From Qipengyuania pacifica (lineage in GTDB: Bacteria; Pseudomonadota; Alphaproteobacteria; Sphingomonadales; Sphingomonadaceae), in contig NZ_JAHWXO010000004.1 in the NCBI RefSeq assembly GCF_019857205.1, forward strand, positions 186,001 to 250,000: DNA of 64,000 nucleotides, given 5' to 3'. A program made the position numbers and the translations under genes. Every line of letters starts with the position of its first letter. The stretch's first letter is position 1. The notes beneath the pieces are model-generated. The model was not told the DNA's origin and did no database searches. It was given only the letters and a program-made list of their open reading frames with translations. This document shows positions 26,608-34,706 of the stretch, one piece after another.

Positions 26608-26666
26608 GCTCGCGGTTCCCCATAACGTCACTTTCGCGCCGGGCCAATCGGCACTAATCGTCTTTC

Positions 26667-27392
26667 ATGGAAAAAACGCGATCGGCCTCGTCCCAGACGC
26701 AGTTCCGCTATTACGACCTCGTGATGGCGGCATTCGTTACGATCCTGCTGCTGTCGAACCTCATCGGCGCCTCGAAGCCGAGTTATGTGACGCTGCCCTT
26801 TATTGGCGAATGGTCGTTCGGCGCCGGCGTACTGTTTTTTCCGGTCAGCTATATCATCGGCGACGTGCTCACCGAGGTGTACGGATATGCCCGCGCCCGC
26901 AGGGTCATCTGGACAGGTTTTGCAGCGCTAGTGTTCATGGCCTTCATGGCCTGGGTCGTTGTGCAATTGCCGCCTGCTGCTGGCTGGCCGGGGCAGGCGG
27001 CATATGAATTCGTGTTTGGCAACAGTTGGCGGATCGTACTCGCATCCATGATCGCTTTTTGGGCTGGCGAGTTCGCAAACAGCTATGTGCTCGCGAAAAT
27101 GAAGATCTGGACGCGCGGTCGCCACCTGTGGATGCGCACGATCGGCTCGACCGTAGTCGGCCAGGGGCTCGACAGTCTGATCTTCTATCCCTTGGCTTTC
27201 TGGGGTCTGGCGGGCTGGCCCGTTGAACTGCTGTGGCAGGTTGTCATGTCCCAATGGGCCATCAAGACAGCGTGGGAAGCCCTGCTTACTCCCGTGACCT
27301 ATGCAGTTGTCGGTTCTCTCAAAAAAGCAGAGGGCGTGGAAGTCTTCGATACCGATACCGATTTTTCTCCGTTCTCTGCTTCAAGGAACTGA
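26667..27392 (+). CDS. queuosine precursor transporter, YhhQ family
   Basis: A 241-residue integral membrane protein with about six hydrophobic helices. The family signature is clear: LSNLIGASKP after helix 1, FPVSYIIGDVLTEVYGYARARRVIWTGF, and WMRTIGSTVVGQGLDSLIFYPLAF followed by KTAWEALLTPVTYAVV. Members take up queuine/preQ0/preQ1 across the inner membrane for tRNA modification. The last 20 residues are acidic and variable. It is a single-gene unit placed next to a tRNA gene by chance as far as can be seen. Confidence 0.93.
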   Translation: MEKTRSASSQTQFRYYDLVMAAFVTILLLSNLIGASKPSYVTLPFIGEWSFGAGVLFFPVSYIIGDVLTEVYGYARARRVIWTGFAALVFMAFMAWVVVQLPPAAGWPGQAAYEFVFGNSWRIVLASMIAFWAGEFANSYVLAKMKIWTRGRHLWMRTIGSTVVGQGLDSLIFYPLAFWGLAGWPVELLWQVVMSQWAIKTAWEALLTPVTYAVVGSLKKAEGVEVFDTDTDFSPFSASRN

Positions 27393-27400
27393 TAGCGACG

Positions 27401-27428
27401 AAAAAGGGGCGACCCGCAGGCCGCCCCT
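27401..27428 (-). terminator. rho-independent terminator after TBDR 2
   Basis: On the reverse strand AGGGGCG and CGCCCCT pair around a GC-rich loop and are followed by five T (27401-27405). It lies 28 bases beyond the TBDR stop and also between convergent genes. Confidence 0.75.
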
Positions 27429-27455
27429 CCCCTCTCCCCCAATTTATGGGTGGTC

Positions 27456-30386
27456 TTAGAACTTCGCGCCGACTGCGATGCCGTAGCGCCGCGGATCAAG
27501 CGTAAAGATGTTGGTGAAATTACCCGATGAAGCATCCGTCACATACAGCCCGGTGACGGAATTGCTGTTGAAGATGTTCTGGACGAAGCCGCGAACGAAC
27601 CAGCCATTATCGCTTCCATTCAATTGGATCGATGCATTCGACTGGACGAATGGTTTGATGCGGTTGACCCGACCGTTGAACACATTGCCAAACTGCTCGC
27701 CGGTAAGCGCGAGGTCGAACCGCGGCACGAGCGACATGCCGTCCCCGAATTCAGCAGTATATTGAACCCCGACCGACGCCTTGTATTCGGGCGCCTGCGG
27801 CAATCTGTTTCCACGCAGATTAACCTCTACGCCCGGGCTGAGGACATTGATGGGTCCGAGCGCCGCGAAGGCTGGATTTGCAGCCTGAGCGCTCAACACT
27901 TCGCAGATGCTGAACGCGCCGTTGGACGCGATGCCCCCATCTGCCGGAAATGGTCCAGGCCCCTGAAGGCCGAGCCCGCCATTGACCAGGCCGACGAACG
28001 TATTGGCACCAGCACCCGTTACGGCACACAGGGAGCCGTTCGAGATGTCCTTGATGATGACGGCCAGCGGATCGCCGCCCCCTGGATCGCGGGGATTGCT
28101 GAAGAACTGGTCACCGGCCACCTTCGCATTCAGGTAGCTGAGGTTCATGTTGATCACCCAGTTGTAACTCGGGCGCAAAATGCTTTCGAGTTCGAGGCCC
28201 CAGATGTTGGCATCGATCGTATCATTGACGGACGTCCGAGCGACAATGCGGCTGAGCTGCAGGTTCTTGTATTTATAATAGAAGCCCGTGAGATTGATCT
28301 GCGCTGCTCCATCGAGGAAGGTGTTCTTCGAGCCGATTTCGAAAGCGTCGATCTTTTCCGAGCCGAAGCTCTCGGACACGGCGAAGACCGGCGACAGCGG
28401 CGGATTGATACCTCCCGATTTATATCCCCGCGAATAAGAGAAATAGAGGCTGTTGTCGGGCGAGATCGCATAATCGAGCACCGCGCGTCCGGTAATCGCA
28501 TCGAAACTGACGTCGCGCTGTTGCAGTAACTGGTTACCGTCCATCCCGGCATCGGCATCGAAGCTTCCGACGAAGGGCGAGGTAAACGGATCACCATTCC
28601 CGAACGGATTCAGGAAGTTTGCAAGAGTTGTGCGTGCCGATACCGACTTCGTATCGTCATTATAACGAATACCTCCGGTAAGGGTCAGGCTGTCGGTTAT
28701 GTCGAAATAGACTTCACCAAAGATCCCGAAGCTCTTCAGTTTGAAGTCGGTCGTATTGTTCCGATACATCGACGTGGCTAGGTAGGACGGCGGGGCACCT
28801 GCCGCGAAGGCGGAAAACGTCCCGAGTATCCCGGTCGCATAATCGAGACCGAAGGAGTTTACGTAATAACTGTTCTCGCTGACATCGGTCTGCGCATAAA
28901 TCCCGCCAACAAGGAAGTTGAACGGCCCGTCGAAGTCGCTCGACAGGATCGCTTCGCCGGACCACGCCGTCTGGTACTGGACTGACCGGTCGAATGCCAA
29001 AGGCGCATCAGAGCAAATCGAATTGCCTTCGTAAGCTCCCAGATTACCATCGTCATTGTCCGACGTGCACAGCTGACCATTGGGACCATTTGGAATAAGG
29101 GCTGCGGCGATTGGCGCAAAATAAGCGCTCGATCCGGGAATGAAAGCAGGGGCCGGCGCCGGCAGGCCAGTCGGCAGACCATTGGCAGCGAAGAACGCCA
29201 GCGTATTGAGCCCGGTAGCATAACCCGACCGGTCGAGAACGCCGAGGTTGTAATCCTGGCGCGAGTCTACGGTCGTTTCCTGATAGATGCCGGTCAGCGA
29301 CAGGTTCATCGAGCCGAAGCCTTGGCTAAGATGGCCCTGCAACTGCAGTTCATCGGCAAAGTATTCAGGATCGAAGGATGTATTCACGGTACGAACGTCA
29401 TTCGGTTCGTCGAAGTTCGCATAACCATCGGTGCCGTATACGCTGCCGAGGGCAAGCGCTTCCGGAATGCCCTGAATGCGGAAGAGTTCGACCGACGACA
29501 ATACGGTTGCAAGCGTTGAGTTCGCGTTAGTCTTGTCGAAATCGAGGCGATTGTTGAGGCAGCCCAGCACACCTGTCGGATCGCGTTGGCAAGCCTGCTT
29601 CTGGATCCGCAGACGGTCGTCCTTTTCACGGAAATAGAACGCCATCAGATCGAGAGTGGTCGACGCGGTCGGTTCGAAGCGCAATGAACCGCGAACCGCG
29701 TACATGTCGCGCCCATCGATATCGCTGTTATCGTAAAGGTTGGTCGTATAACCGTCCCGGTTCAGATAGAACCCGGCAGCTCGCAGTGCGAGCGTGTCGC
29801 CGATCGGCACGTTGATCATGCCACGGGTTTTGATGCTGTTGTAATTTCCGTATTCGAAGTCGCCCGCCGCGGCGAACGTGCCGAGTTCCGGCTTGGCGGT
29901 GACTACGTTTACGACGCCCGAAGTGGCATTGCGGCCGAACAGTGTACCCTGCGGTCCGCGAAGCACCTCAACCCGCTCAAGATCGAAATATTCGGTTTCG
30001 AAGAGTCGGGTACCGAAGAGCGGCGAGCCATTGGTGTGAATGGCTGTCGCGCTGTCACAGGTAACGCCAACGCAAAGGTCGCCAATACCGCGAATGGTAA
30101 AACTTGAACTGGTGAAGTTCGATTTCGTGAAAGAGACGTTGGGCAGCGTAAGCTGCAAGTCGCTCGCGTTCTCGATCTGCTGGGCTTCCAGAGCTTCGGC
30201 ATCGAAGGCGCTGACGGCGATGGGGACTTCTTGTAGCGACTGGTTTTGGCGCTGGGCGGTTACGATAATGACATTCGGACCGATACGGCGGCTATCAAGA
30301 TCGTCATCTGGTGTTTCCTGTGCGAAAGCCGGAAACGAAATCGCGCTCGCGCAAATTCCCACGAGCAGGGAAGCCCTTACCCTCAT
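27456..30386 (-). CDS. TonB-dependent receptor
   Basis: A 976-residue outer-membrane receptor. Signal peptide MRVRASLLVGICASAISFPAFAQ, TonB-box region VIIVTAQRQNQSLQEVPIAVSAF, plug with ADSLQ-like DLQLTLPNVSF and the typical VLRGPQGTLFGRNATSGVVNV, then barrel strands ending in DPRRYGIAVGAKF. The ATG at 30386 is preferred to the GTG at 30404 because GGAGAGGAGAGGG lies just before it. This subfamily is abundant in sphingomonads and its substrates are mostly unknown. It stands alone; nothing near it suggests a ligand. Confidence 0.93.
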   Translation of the reverse strand: MRVRASLLVGICASAISFPAFAQETPDDDLDSRRIGPNVIIVTAQRQNQSLQEVPIAVSAFDAEALEAQQIENASDLQLTLPNVSFTKSNFTSSSFTIRGIGDLCVGVTCDSATAIHTNGSPLFGTRLFETEYFDLERVEVLRGPQGTLFGRNATSGVVNVVTAKPELGTFAAAGDFEYGNYNSIKTRGMINVPIGDTLALRAAGFYLNRDGYTTNLYDNSDIDGRDMYAVRGSLRFEPTASTTLDLMAFYFREKDDRLRIQKQACQRDPTGVLGCLNNRLDFDKTNANSTLATVLSSVELFRIQGIPEALALGSVYGTDGYANFDEPNDVRTVNTSFDPEYFADELQLQGHLSQGFGSMNLSLTGIYQETTVDSRQDYNLGVLDRSGYATGLNTLAFFAANGLPTGLPAPAPAFIPGSSAYFAPIAAALIPNGPNGQLCTSDNDDGNLGAYEGNSICSDAPLAFDRSVQYQTAWSGEAILSSDFDGPFNFLVGGIYAQTDVSENSYYVNSFGLDYATGILGTFSAFAAGAPPSYLATSMYRNNTTDFKLKSFGIFGEVYFDITDSLTLTGGIRYNDDTKSVSARTTLANFLNPFGNGDPFTSPFVGSFDADAGMDGNQLLQQRDVSFDAITGRAVLDYAISPDNSLYFSYSRGYKSGGINPPLSPVFAVSESFGSEKIDAFEIGSKNTFLDGAAQINLTGFYYKYKNLQLSRIVARTSVNDTIDANIWGLELESILRPSYNWVINMNLSYLNAKVAGDQFFSNPRDPGGGDPLAVIIKDISNGSLCAVTGAGANTFVGLVNGGLGLQGPGPFPADGGIASNGAFSICEVLSAQAANPAFAALGPINVLSPGVEVNLRGNRLPQAPEYKASVGVQYTAEFGDGMSLVPRFDLALTGEQFGNVFNGRVNRIKPFVQSNASIQLNGSDNGWFVRGFVQNIFNSNSVTGLYVTDASSGNFTNIFTLDPRRYGIAVGAKF

Positions 30387-30465
30387 AAACCCTCTCCTCT
30401 CCACATGGCCGTCTATTGCGGCCTATGGCCCCATAGTTATCACACATTCGTATGCACGCAAGCGA

Positions 30466-30486
30466 TTGCGCACGATTGTTGCGCAC
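30466..30486 (-). promoter_or_regulatory. tandem TTGCGCAC repeats upstream of TBDR 2
   Basis: TTGCGCAC occurs at 30466-30473 and 30479-30486 (13 bases apart) about 80-100 bases upstream of the TBDR start. A plausible promoter, TTGCGT with TAACTA after about 16 bases, lies between the repeats and the gene on the reverse strand. The repeats could bind an activator or repressor; no regulator is encoded nearby. Confidence 0.4.
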
Positions 30487-30587
30487 ATGCCCACATATTT
30501 TTGTCGAGTGTTGTTTTGGAGATCAGGCGTGGCGATACGCTTACGTTACGGAATGCTTGATTCCGAACGGTGCCAACAGCCGATTTT

Positions 30588-31613
30588 TCAGACCAGCGTC
30601 GCGCTCTCGGCTATCTGGGTGATACCGCGCCTGCCGGCTTCGTCGCGACCGAGCTGCACGAATACGTCGATCACGCTTGCCGAATAGGCGATCGTATCGC
30701 TTCGAGTGAGGCCGATTCCCGTCTGCATGACCATCAGCGACAATTGCTCCAGCGCGCCGCGCAGACTGTTCGCGTGAATGGTCGAAAAGCTTCCCGGGTG
30801 CCCCGTGTTGATCGCTCGCAGGAAGCTGACGCTCTCGGCACCGCGAAGTTCGCCCAGAACGATGCGGTCGGGACGAAGGCGCAGCGCAGCCTGAAGCAGT
30901 TCGTTGGCAGTCACCTTGGCTTCGCCCAGATCACCCTTCACGGCCACCAGACCGATACCGTTCTTGCCCGGCAATTTGAGCTCCGGGGTATCCTCCACGA
31001 GTACCACGCGCTCGTGTTTCGGGATCTCGCCCAGCATGGCGTTGAGGAATGTGGTCTTGCCGGTGCTCGTGCCACCCGAAACCAGAATGGTACGGCGCTG
31101 CCGGATCGCTTCGCGCAGAAAGGCTATCGGTTCGGCCTGCGCATCGGGCATGGGCCCCCGCTGCGACGGTGCGAGCGGCCCCGTGTCGTAGGCATCGAGA
31201 GGCAGGTCGAGGCGGCGGTGGCGGCGGATCGCCATCGCCCAGTGCTTGCGCGCCGCGGGCGGGCCGCAGAACTGGACACGCGCGCCGCCGGGCAGAGTCG
31301 CACCGAGCAAAGGGTGTTCGCGGTTGATCCCTTGGTGACTGACGCGGGCGACCTGTTCGGCAAGGCGCTGGATCAGCCGGTCGTCGATTTCGGGGCGAAC
31401 GATGCGCTGCATGCCCCCGACACTGGCATCTTCCACCCAAACCTCGCCCGGGCCGTTCACCAGGATTTCGGTTACCGTATCCCGTTCAAGCCATTCCCGG
31501 AACGGCGCAAGGTAAGCGTCGAGATAGACGCTCCGTTCCCCGTGCAGATCGACGGGTGGCGCGTCGTCTTCCGGGTTGTCGTCCGGATGGAAGGGATGGA
31601 TATCGGCGCTCAC
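30588..31613 (-). CDS. virB11: type IV secretion ATPase VirB11
   Basis: A 341-residue hexameric traffic ATPase on the cytoplasmic side of the type IV secretion channel. The N-terminal domain carries TVTEILVNGPGEVWVE, the Walker A is GGTSTGKTTF near residues 178-187 and LRPDRIVLGELRGAESVSFLRA plus GHPGSFSTIHANS form the Walker B/His box region. The start is a GTG at 31613, 13 bases after the virB10 stop. Last gene of the virB operon; the C-terminus (RRGITQIAESATLV) is short. Confidence 0.95.
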   Translation of the reverse strand: MSADIHPFHPDDNPEDDAPPVDLHGERSVYLDAYLAPFREWLERDTVTEILVNGPGEVWVEDASVGGMQRIVRPEIDDRLIQRLAEQVARVSHQGINREHPLLGATLPGGARVQFCGPPAARKHWAMAIRRHRRLDLPLDAYDTGPLAPSQRGPMPDAQAEPIAFLREAIRQRRTILVSGGTSTGKTTFLNAMLGEIPKHERVVLVEDTPELKLPGKNGIGLVAVKGDLGEAKVTANELLQAALRLRPDRIVLGELRGAESVSFLRAINTGHPGSFSTIHANSLRGALEQLSLMVMQTGIGLTRSDTIAYSASVIDVFVQLGRDEAGRRGITQIAESATLV

Positions 31614-31626
31614 GATCGTGTCCGGC

Positions 31627-32757
31627 TCAGCTTACTGCCGAGAAGTCCAGATCACGCGCTGTGAAGATACGAATGGGTTCGCCCTGCCGGACGCGCACAG
31701 TCGGCCCACGCTGTCCGTCCTGCTGTGCCGCTGTTGCCGCTGCGGAGGAACTTGCGCCGCCGATCAGGACGCCTGCAGCACCGCCGGTGGCCAGCGATCC
31801 CACGCCCCCCACGACGGACAGCAACATTGCCGAACCGAAGCGTTTGAAAAAACTGGCGCCCGAAACCTTACCGGCGAGGCCGGTGGTTCCGTCGAAGCCT
31901 ACAGCCGGCGAGGCGAGATTGACCGATGCCCCGTCGGGACGGATCAATCGTGTCCAGATGACATAGGCGCGCCTCTGGCCGTTCTGCAGTCCCGATTGAT
32001 ACTGCCCGATCAATCGGCTGGATCGCGGTACGAGCACTTTGGTGCCATCGAAGCTGCGCACATCCTGGCTGACAACCGCCCGGACATATCCCGGCACATT
32101 CGTGTCGATCGCGGTTTCGAGGATAGCGGGGATTAGCGTACCCTGCGTGACGGTTGTCGTTGGACTGACCATGGCCCTCGCTTGGGCCGGTGCGCCGCCC
32201 ACGCCGCCGATCCGGCTGGCGAAATCGTTTGCCGAACCGCCGGAGGTCCCCGCAGCCGCCGTTTCACCGGCGACGGCCGGCTCCGCGGCCGCCAGCGTAG
32301 CGGGGGAGTTGCCCGCATCGTAGACAACCGTCGGATTGGAATACGGATTGCTGGCAAGACCGGGTTCGGGCTGCGCTGCCAGCACAGGTTGAGGTGCCGG
32401 GTCGGGCCGCGGTGTGGCAGCAAGCTGCTCGTTCGGCTGATTTGTCGCTGCGGCAGGGGCTGCTGCGGGCGGAGGCGGCGCTTGCACGGCCGCTGCCTGA
32501 CCGCCTATCCCTTCCGATGGGGCAACACGGGCGGAATTCATACTCCACAGCGTGACAAGGCCAAGGCCCGCGACCACTGCAATACCTGCAACGAGACCGA
32601 GCGCATCGGATTTGCCCGCTGGCCGGGCGACTGCAGGAAACGAATTGCGCTGCGCAAGATCGATGATCTCTGCATCGGTGTCGTCCCGAGGATCGACATC
32701 GTTGGCAATATTTTCATTGCCCGGCTTCTTTTCGGGCAGTCGCATGGCAAGGCGCAT
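31627..32757 (-). CDS. virB10: type IV secretion protein VirB10
   Basis: A 376-residue envelope-spanning core component. A short cytoplasmic N-terminus precedes one transmembrane helix (LGLVAGIAVVAGLGLVTLW, about 53-71). A Pro/Ala-rich periplasmic linker follows (residues 88-170), then the conserved C-terminal beta-barrel domain with TVTQGTLIPAILETAIDTNVPG and VLVPRSSRLIGQY. The final part has the antenna-type hydrophobic segment GSAMLLSVVGGVGSLATGG. It starts three bases after the virB9 stop. Confidence 0.95.
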   Translation of the reverse strand: MRLAMRLPEKKPGNENIANDVDPRDDTDAEIIDLAQRNSFPAVARPAGKSDALGLVAGIAVVAGLGLVTLWSMNSARVAPSEGIGGQAAAVQAPPPPAAAPAAATNQPNEQLAATPRPDPAPQPVLAAQPEPGLASNPYSNPTVVYDAGNSPATLAAAEPAVAGETAAAGTSGGSANDFASRIGGVGGAPAQARAMVSPTTTVTQGTLIPAILETAIDTNVPGYVRAVVSQDVRSFDGTKVLVPRSSRLIGQYQSGLQNGQRRAYVIWTRLIRPDGASVNLASPAVGFDGTTGLAGKVSGASFFKRFGSAMLLSVVGGVGSLATGGAAGVLIGGASSSAAATAAQQDGQRGPTVRVRQGEPIRIFTARDLDFSAVS

Positions 32758-32760
32758 CGG

Positions 32761-33531
32761 TTACTTCCCTTTCGAAGCGAGGGCCGGGTTAACACTCGCT
32801 GTGGCTGCAGGCCGTTCGGGCCCGGTATTCGTGAGCTGGGCACTATCTTCGCCCGCTCGCAGAACGAGCGTGCGCGGAACACCGTCGACAACGATGGTAT
32901 CGCCGCGAACGGTAAAGTTGACGGGGCCTTCGACACCCTTGCTGTTGACGACCAGAATTGCCGGAACGTCTTTTCCAACCGGCCAGGTCAGGAATGTCGC
33001 TGTGCCGTCGTCATAGGTGTTCTCGGGAAGGAGCTCGGGATCGCCCGAAGCACGCCAGGCGAAATTGAGATCTGCCGGATCAACCACAGCATATGGGTCA
33101 TTCGCCGCCTGCTGCTCCACGGCATTCGGGGCTGCGGCCAGTTGCACTTGCTCTTCCACGGGCTCGTCCGGATAAGCGAAGCGCATGAGGTAGAGCGGCT
33201 TTGCGTTAGGGGTGGCAACAAGGTCGAAAAGATAGGTTCGTTTGCTCGTCACGACCGTGAGATTGGTCGAGGCACGCGGTTCGAGCGGTTTCACAAACAG
33301 GATGTTGGCCCGCTTGTTCGGGGTTACTTGCCATGTCGCACTGTCGCCAATGGCGACATTCTCGATGACCTCGTCATCGTTGAACATGATGCTCGCCTGC
33401 ACCGATACGCGGCCATCGATCCGAACCACTTTTGCTTCGTCATACATCACTTCGACGAGGCGGGAATCCTGCGCCGCAACGGGCGCGGCGATCAGGGCGA
33501 GAGAGAGCGCGGGAATAATCGCGCGGGTCAT
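32761..33531 (-). CDS. virB9: type IV secretion protein VirB9
   Basis: A 256-residue outer-membrane-complex component with the signal peptide MTRAIIPALSLALIAAPVAAQ. The N-terminal beta domain has IGDSATWQVTPNKRANILFVKPLEP and TNLTVVTSKRTYLFDL; the C-terminal CagX-like domain has NFAWRASGDPELLPENTYDDGTATFL and GDTIVVDGVPRTLVLRAG. Each of these is cited by its shorter core in the family. It overlaps virB6 by four bases, leaving no room for a virB8 gene, which normally sits between them. Confidence 0.94.
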   Translation of the reverse strand: MTRAIIPALSLALIAAPVAAQDSRLVEVMYDEAKVVRIDGRVSVQASIMFNDDEVIENVAIGDSATWQVTPNKRANILFVKPLEPRASTNLTVVTSKRTYLFDLVATPNAKPLYLMRFAYPDEPVEEQVQLAAAPNAVEQQAANDPYAVVDPADLNFAWRASGDPELLPENTYDDGTATFLTWPVGKDVPAILVVNSKGVEGPVNFTVRGDTIVVDGVPRTLVLRAGEDSAQLTNTGPERPAATASVNPALASKGK

Positions 33532-34706
33532 GCGTGTTTCTCCATCGAACGGTCGAGGGCTTTTGGTGTGGCGGATTTGAACCTGCTGCCGATGCCGGAA
33601 CCGCGCGCACGGGCCTTGCTGGCGATCGATTGCTGACCGGATCCTGAAGACGTCGCGTAAACTTTGGTAACGCGAGAACCTCCGCTGCCACCGGACGCCC
33701 CGCTATCGTTCGCCGCATAGGCAGTGGGGACGGCGGACACGTCTATCCTCCGGGCCTGCGAACTGGCCTGATTGGCAGCCTGTGCCTGGGCAAGTGCGGC
33801 AGCGCTCGGTGCGGCTGCTTGTGAATGCTGGGCGACCGAAGGTTTATCGTCCTTTTCGGATACCAGCCCGAAAACGGTCCAGCCGGACACCATCGCCCCC
33901 GCGACCTTCAGCACCAGTATCATCAACGCTACGTGGACAGCGCCGATCATGAAGAAGCCCATGGCTGCCTGTGGATCGACTTGCCCGGGTGTGGCCGTCA
34001 ACGCACCGAGGATGGGAACAGCCAGTTCGAGCATGACGCTCCCGCCCAGCACCGCAAAAAGCGGGGCCAGCGCGCACATCGTGAGCCCTTTTATCCAGCC
34101 CGTGAAGAGACCGCGGGTGCCATTGAACAGCGCCATCACGACGAAAAGCGGCCCCAAGGCGACGAGGACACCGAGTGCAATCTTGGTCGTTACCAGCAGG
34201 CCGACCGTACCCAGCATGAACAACATCGCACCGAGCCACATCATCCCTTCGGGCGAGAATGCGGAGAAGTCCTCGTTACCCCCACTTGCTTCCTGAATGG
34301 CGATGAACACCACATCGATCTTCTGGGCGAACACATCGGTGGCAGAGCCACTGGTTCCGGTAAGAAGGCCTGCGAGATAGTCCGGTGTCAGCACCGCGAG
34401 GTTCCAGACTACGCTCTGGTACGCAATCCAGCTGGTTGCGAAGGTCAGCACAAGGCCGAGCGTCATCATGCGGGGGACGAGCGAGCGCACGCCGATATTG
34501 GCGCGCCCGGTGAGCAGGGCGAATGCGAAGAGCGCAATGAAGAGGGTAAGGACGAGCGTCAGCACCATGCTGAGCTGTCCACCGGAAGCGAACAATCGGT
34601 TGAACGCAGCGGCACTTGCCTCGCCCGCCACGCAATCCACACCGCGCAGCGCGGCGGCTACGCCATTGCCGACCTGTTCGGCAGCCTGCTGGCAATTGGC
34701 GCTCAT
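33528..34706 (-). CDS. virB6: type IV secretion protein VirB6 (TrbL/VirB6 family)
   Basis: A 392-residue polytopic inner-membrane protein. At least six hydrophobic helices are seen between residues 45 and 285 (MVLTLVLTLFIALFAFALL, MTLGLVLTFATSWIAYQSV, MMWLGAMLFMLGTVGLLV, IALGVLVALGPLFVVMALF and two more). A hydrophilic Ala/Gln/Ser-rich cytoplasmic tail of about 110 residues follows. The start at 34706 overlaps the virB4 stop by ATGA. The N-terminal periplasmic loop has two cysteines (Cys5, Cys25). Confidence 0.92.
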   Translation of the reverse strand: MSANCQQAAEQVGNGVAAALRGVDCVAGEASAAAFNRLFASGGQLSMVLTLVLTLFIALFAFALLTGRANIGVRSLVPRMMTLGLVLTFATSWIAYQSVVWNLAVLTPDYLAGLLTGTSGSATDVFAQKIDVVFIAIQEASGGNEDFSAFSPEGMMWLGAMLFMLGTVGLLVTTKIALGVLVALGPLFVVMALFNGTRGLFTGWIKGLTMCALAPLFAVLGGSVMLELAVPILGALTATPGQVDPQAAMGFFMIGAVHVALMILVLKVAGAMVSGWTVFGLVSEKDDKPSVAQHSQAAAPSAAALAQAQAANQASSQARRIDVSAVPTAYAANDSGASGGSGGSRVTKVYATSSGSGQQSIASKARARGSGIGSRFKSATPKALDRSMEKHA

